In this document: positions 13,241 to 16,447 of the stretch, piece after piece | Position numbering within the stretch: the stretch's first letter is position 1 | Layout: every line of letters begins with the position of its first letter | Assembly (NCBI GenBank): GCA_007134625.1 | Contig: SLKL01000034.1 | Location: forward strand, 1 to 16,447 | Source of the DNA: Saprospiraceae bacterium | GTDB taxonomy: Bacteria > Bacteroidota > Bacteroidia > Chitinophagales > Saprospiraceae | Reading direction: 5' to 3' | DNA: 16,447 bases | Made by a program: the position numbers and the translations under genes | The notes under the pieces: generated by a model | Told to the model about the DNA's origin: nothing | Seen by the model: the letters and a program-made list of their open reading frames with translations, nothing else | Databases searched by the model: none

Positions 13241-14842
13241 ATGAGTCAAATTAAGCCAGACGAAATTTCAGCAATTCTTAAACAACAGCTTTCAGGTTTC
13301 AAATCTCAAAGTGAGTTAGAAGAAGTAGGAACTGTATTGCAGGTGGGTGACGGTATTGCACGTATATACGGGCTTACCAGTGTGCAGGCCGGAGAATTGG
13401 TAGAGTTTGAAAACGGAGACCAGGCAATCGCGCTTAACCTTGAGGAAGATAATGTTGGTGTGGTATTGATGGGTTCGGGTGAAGGGATCAGGGAAGGTTC
13501 TACAGTTAGAAGAACGAACCGTATTGCTTCCATTCAGGTAGGTGAGGAATTTATCGGACGTGTAGTGAATCCGCTTGGGGATCCCATTGACGGTTTTGGA
13601 CCAATCGAAGGGAAAAGATACGAATTGCCACTTGAAAGAAAAGCTCCTGGTGTAATTTATCGTCAGCCTGTATATGAACCACTTCAGACGGGTATCAAGG
13701 CGATTGACTCTATGATACCTATTGGTAGAGGTCAGCGTGAGTTGATCATTGGTGACAGACAGACCGGTAAAACGGCAATTGCTATAGATACCATTATCAA
13801 TCAAAAGGAGTTTTACGAGAAAGGTGAGCCAGTTTATTGTATATATGTAGCCTCAGGGCAGAAGGCATCAACAGTTGCTCAGGTAGCCAAGACGCTAAAA
13901 GACAATGGTGCGATGGATTACACCATTATAGTTTCTGCTTCTGCATCTGATCCGGCACCTCTTCAGTTTTATGCTCCTTTCGCAGGTGCTGCAATTGGAG
14001 AGTATTTCAGGGATACTGGACGTCCGGCATTGATCATTTACGATGATTTGTCTAAGCAGGCGGTTGCATATCGTGAGGTTTCCCTTCTATTGAGAAGACC
14101 TCCCGGTCGTGAGGCTTATCCCGGAGATGTTTTCTATCTTCACTCCAGATTATTGGAGCGTGCAGCTAAGGTGATTGAGAATGACGATATCGCTCGTCAA
14201 ATGAATGATCTTCCAGATAGTCTTAAGAATGCAAAAGATGAAGACGGTAACCCCATTGTAAAAGGAGGTGGGTCTTTAACCGCTCTTCCAATTATTGAAA
14301 CTCAAGCGGGTGATGTTTCTGCATATATCCCAACAAACGTGATTTCAATTACTGACGGTCAGATATTCCTTGAGTCAGGTTTGTTTAATGCAGGTATCCG
14401 TCCAGCGATTAATGTAGGTATCTCTGTATCGAGGGTGGGTGGATCAGCTCAGATTAAATCTATGAAAAAGGTTTCCGGTACTCTTAAGCTGGACCAGGCT
14501 CAATACCGTGAGCTTGAGGCTTTCGCTAAGTTCGGTTCTGATCTTGATCCTGCGACTATGGCAGTACTTGAAAAAGGTAAGAGAAATGTGGAAATTCTAA
14601 AGCAACCGCAGTACTCTCCTGTAAGTGTTGAAAAGCAGGTAGCCATGATCTATCTTGGTACTAATGCACTTTTAAGAGATGTTCCTGTTGAAAAAATCGG
14701 TGAGTTCGAAGCTGTATTTTTGAATAACCTGGAACAAAGATTCCCGGAAGCGTTAAAAGACTTCAGAGAAGGGAAACTGACAGAATCAGCTCTTGAAGCT
14801 GTAAAGAGTTTGGCTGCTGAAATGGCAGAAAGCTATAAGTAA
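13241..14842 (+). CDS. atpA: F1 ATP synthase subunit alpha
   Basis: Alpha forms the non-catalytic nucleotide sites of the hexameric head and supplies the arginine finger to beta. The 533-residue product has the N-terminal beta-barrel domain ([17 protein letters not shown], about 27-43), P-loop GDRQTGKT (171-178), the [17 protein letters not shown] region (Walker B and adjacent loop), a [15 protein letters not shown] segment with the arginine finger at R398, and a helical C-terminal domain. The insert [22 protein letters not shown] is normal for Bacteroidota alpha. Its codon choice is more GC-rich than its neighbours, as expected of a highly expressed gene. Partner beta (atpD) lies on the other strand at the left end of the window. 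Confidence 0.98.
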   Translation: MSQIKPDEISAILKQQLSGFKSQSELEEVGTVLQVGDGIARIYGLTSVQAGELVEFENGDQAIALNLEEDNVGVVLMGSGEGIREGSTVRRTNRIASIQVGEEFIGRVVNPLGDPIDGFGPIEGKRYELPLERKAPGVIYRQPVYEPLQTGIKAIDSMIPIGRGQRELIIGDRQTGKTAIAIDTIINQKEFYEKGEPVYCIYVASGQKASTVAQVAKTLKDNGAMDYTIIVSASASDPAPLQFYAPFAGAAIGEYFRDTGRPALIIYDDLSKQAVAYREVSLLLRRPPGREAYPGDVFYLHSRLLERAAKVIENDDIARQMNDLPDSLKNAKDEDGNPIVKGGGSLTALPIIETQAGDVSAYIPTNVISITDGQIFLESGLFNAGIRPAINVGISVSRVGGSAQIKSMKKVSGTLKLDQAQYRELEAFAKFGSDLDPATMAVLEKGKRNVEILKQPQYSPVSVEKQVAMIYLGTNALLRDVPVEKIGEFEAVFLNNLEQRFPEALKDFREGKLTESALEAVKSLAAEMAESYK

Positions 14843-14886
14843 TTTTTTGATAGTCATCATTTGATAATTGATCTATAACCTGACTT

Positions 14887-15780
14887 ATGGGTGCTAATTT
14901 AAAAGAGGTAAGAGAAAGAATTCAGTCTGTAAATTCAACGCAGCAGATCACTAAAGCCATGAAAATGGTCTCTGCTGCAAAGTTGAGAAAGGCACAGGAC
15001 GCTATTACCAGACTGAGACCTTATTCCAATAAGCTTGAGGAGATGATGGCAAAAATACTTGCCGGTCTTGAGGGTGATACCAGTACGGATTACAATATAG
15101 TCAGACCAGTTAATAGAGCGTTGATTGTTGTTGTGACTTCAAACAGAGGTCTTTGTGGTGCATTCAATTCCAATATCATTAAAGCTGCCTCAAGTAAGAT
15201 TGAAACTGATTACGCAGAGCAAAGAGATAATGGAAATCTTGTAATAGCCTGTATTGGTAAACGCGGCTATGATTTCTTCAAAAAGCGCTACAAAAAAGTC
15301 AAAGTAGTTGACGATTATGTTGACATCTTTTCAGATTTGTCTTTTGAGAACGTAAATAAGCTTACCAAATTAATCATGCTGCGTTTCAAACAGGAAAAGT
15401 ATGATCGTATTGAAGTTGTTTACGGTAGTTTTAAAAATGCAGGTGTACAGATTCCTACTGTGGAAAGATTTTTGCCGGTTGAACCCGTTCAGGCTACTGA
15501 AAAGGATGAGCAAATTGCTGAGGTAGGTTATATCTTTGAGCCGGAAAAGGAAGAACTAATTCGTCAATTGGTACCTTCTATTCTTCAAATCCAGTTTCAC
15601 AAATGTCTTTTGGATACTCATGCAGCAGAACACGGTGCGAGAATGACTGCAATGGACAAAGCTACTGAAAATGCCAATGACTTGTTGAAGGAGTTGAAAA
15701 TCAATTACAACAAAGCAAGACAAGAAGCTATTACAGGTGAACTTCTTGAGATTGTTGCAGGTGCGGATGCATTAGGGTAA
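14887..15780 (+). CDS. atpG: F1 ATP synthase subunit gamma
   Basis: Gamma is the central rotor shaft. The 297-residue product has both coiled-coil ends: the N-terminal helix MGANLKEVRERI, then NSTQQITKAMKMVSAAKLRK, and the C-terminal signature HGARMTAMDKATENANDLL, followed by INYNKARQEAITGELLEIVAG. The central Rossmann-like domain includes VTSNRGLCGAFNSNI. Length is usual for the phylum. It is the last gene of the operon, 44 bases after atpA. The stop (15778-15780) is followed by a T-rich stretch (15788-15807) without a convincing stem. No atpD or atpC follows; a heptamer repeat tract and an unrelated gene come next. Confidence 0.97.
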   Translation: MGANLKEVRERIQSVNSTQQITKAMKMVSAAKLRKAQDAITRLRPYSNKLEEMMAKILAGLEGDTSTDYNIVRPVNRALIVVVTSNRGLCGAFNSNIIKAASSKIETDYAEQRDNGNLVIACIGKRGYDFFKKRYKKVKVVDDYVDIFSDLSFENVNKLTKLIMLRFKQEKYDRIEVVYGSFKNAGVQIPTVERFLPVEPVQATEKDEQIAEVGYIFEPEKEELIRQLVPSILQIQFHKCLLDTHAAEHGARMTAMDKATENANDLLKELKINYNKARQEAITGELLEIVAGADALG

Positions 15781-15832
15781 TCATTCTCCTTTTTTTGAGC
15801 GTGTTTTTTCTGCTAGACTTTGTAGTAATACA

Positions 15833-15953
15833 GTTGAAAGTTGAAAGTTGAAGGTTGAAGGTTGAAGAAAGTTGAGGGTTGAAGGTCAATAGTCAATAGT
15901 CAATCCACCAATCCATAACTCGTTGGGGAGGGGCTGGCAGTCAACAGTCAATG
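15833..15953. repeat. Heptanucleotide tandem repeats, unit GTTGAAG changing to GTCAATA
   Basis: Consecutive 7-base units run GTTGAAA, GTTGAAA, GTTGAAG three times, a 3-base interruption AAA (15868-15870), GTTGAGG, GTTGAAG, then GTCAATA, GTCAATA, GTCAATC to 15905. Two further units GTCAACA and GTCAATG appear at 15940-15953 after a 34-base non-repeat stretch. The phase is kept across the change of unit at 15885. It lies in the roughly 300-base spacer 15781-16080 after atpG, which otherwise holds only AT-rich sequence and a possible promoter. No open frame uses the tract. Confidence 0.85.
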
Positions 15954-16021
15954 ATTGCTCTATTTTAGATTAAAGCACTAAAAGGCTCATAGCATTTTAA
16001 ATTGTTAAATCTTATATAGGT

Positions 16022-16055
16022 TTTGATTAAGTTTGGATTAAAGTTCCGATATTTG
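16022..16055 (+). promoter_or_regulatory. Possible promoter of the TerB-like gene
   Basis: GATATTTG (16048-16055) matches seven of eight bases of the TAnnTTTG box and is followed by CCCACC, resembling the extension at the other promoters. TTTG at 16022-16025 is 22 bases upstream, longer than the ideal 19. Start would be near 16061. AAGGA at 16070-16074 precedes the ATG by 6 bases. Confidence 0.35.
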
Positions 16056-16080
16056 CCCACCAAATTTAAAAAGGAATACA

Positions 16081-16447
16081 ATGAAACTAAATAAGGAAGA
16101 AAATGAAAAGCTATTGGAAGCCATTCCACTAATTGCTGCTTATGTCGCTTTTGCTGATGGTCAGTTGGATGAGAAGGAAGTCAATTCGGCAAAAAGGATA
16201 GCCGGCTTAAGAAGGTTTTCCGGTGATTTTGAGCCGAGAATAAGAGAATACTATAAGGAAGTATTTGAGAATTTTGATAACCGTTTTTCTGAGGTCGTCT
16301 CAAAACTGCCGAATGAAGAAGGAGAAAGGGTTGAGTATCTTGAAAAGGAGTTGACCTACATCAATTCACTATTGAAAAAAATTAGCCCGCTTTATGCAGA
16401 GCAATTGGTTAAAACTTTCAGAAGTTTTGCAAAACATGTTGCTAAAG
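16081..16447 (+). CDS. TerB-like domain protein, N-terminal part (runs off right edge)
   Basis: From ATG 16081 the frame stays open to the window end, giving 122 residues. The segment LIAAYVAFADGQLDEKEVNS (17-36) carries the acidic ADG-x-x-D-x-x-E motif of the TerB/DjlA-like fold, a small helical domain found in tellurite-resistance TerB and in many unrelated bacterial proteins; the acidic residues may bind divalent metal. The rest is charged and helical with no further motif. An AAGGA sequence at 16070-16074, 6 bases before the ATG, is one of the few Shine-Dalgarno-like sites here and supports this start. No tellurite role should be assumed from the domain alone. The gene is separated from atpG by 300 bases and probably has its own promoter. 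The C-terminal part is outside the window. Confidence 0.6.
   Translation, partial: MKLNKEENEKLLEAIPLIAAYVAFADGQLDEKEVNSAKRIAGLRRFSGDFEPRIREYYKEVFENFDNRFSEVVSKLPNEEGERVEYLEKELTYINSLLKKISPLYAEQLVKTFRSFAKHVAK

Noticed and set aside
13316..13804. A 162-codon open frame on the minus strand
   Set aside because: It is antisense to the strongly conserved 5' part of atpA and its translation resembles no family; a shadow of the alpha reading frame.
15781..15830. T-rich tracts after atpG, considered as an intrinsic terminator
   Set aside because: I could not find a stable stem in front of either T-run; left as untyped AT-rich sequence.
16081..16447. Tellurite resistance function
   Set aside because: Only a TerB-like domain motif is seen, with no other ter genes nearby; the domain occurs in many unrelated proteins.

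Overview
The window looks like chromosomal DNA of a Bacteroidota bacterium, probably of the Cytophagales type. The reasons are: a 1582-residue secreted protein ending in a type IX secretion (T9SS) sorting domain; promoters of the Bacteroidota type (TAnnTTTG with an upstream TTG-containing box); almost no Shine-Dalgarno sequences; an F-ATPase a-subunit with a signal peptide and a long N-terminal domain; and atpD separated from atpBEFHAG. The DNA is AT-rich. The species cannot be named from the sequence.

Layout from left to right. Positions 1-44 hold the first codons of atpD (F1 beta) on the minus strand, leaving the window. A 343-bp divergent spacer carries the atpD promoter and a heptanucleotide repeat tract. 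Next on the plus strand come a two-gene membrane-protein pair (GYF_2/CD225 and DUF2752) and scpA (the condensin kleisin, with a TTG start), whose -7 box overlaps the preceding stop codon. A 645-bp convergent spacer is packed with REP-like palindromic elements: five in one orientation, then two inverted. On the minus strand a small outer-membrane barrel protein is followed by a DUF5682-like protein of unknown function. Divergent from these is the large M12B-like metallopeptidase with eleven PKD domains, closed by a strong intrinsic terminator. The right third is the F-ATPase operon atpB-atpE-atpF-atpH-atpA-atpG on the plus strand. It has a clear promoter and a strong hairpin between atpE and atpF. 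A second heptanucleotide tract follows, and a TerB-like gene runs off the right edge.

How the genes relate. The F-ATPase is split: beta (and presumably epsilon, outside the window) is transcribed leftward, and the other six subunits rightward from about 10.5 kb away. The promoters of atpD, scpA and atpB share an extended element, TAnCTTTGCAnC, so these housekeeping genes may be co-regulated. The genes in between are a mix of core (scpA) and accessory surface or secreted functions with no evident joint pathway.

I see no phage, transposase, CRISPR array, rRNA or tRNA gene. The least ordinary items are the alternating two-type PKD array with regularly placed single cysteines, the solitary DUF5682 gene next to a barrel protein, the REP-like array with short and long forms, the heptamer tracts at both ends, and the atpE-atpF hairpin.
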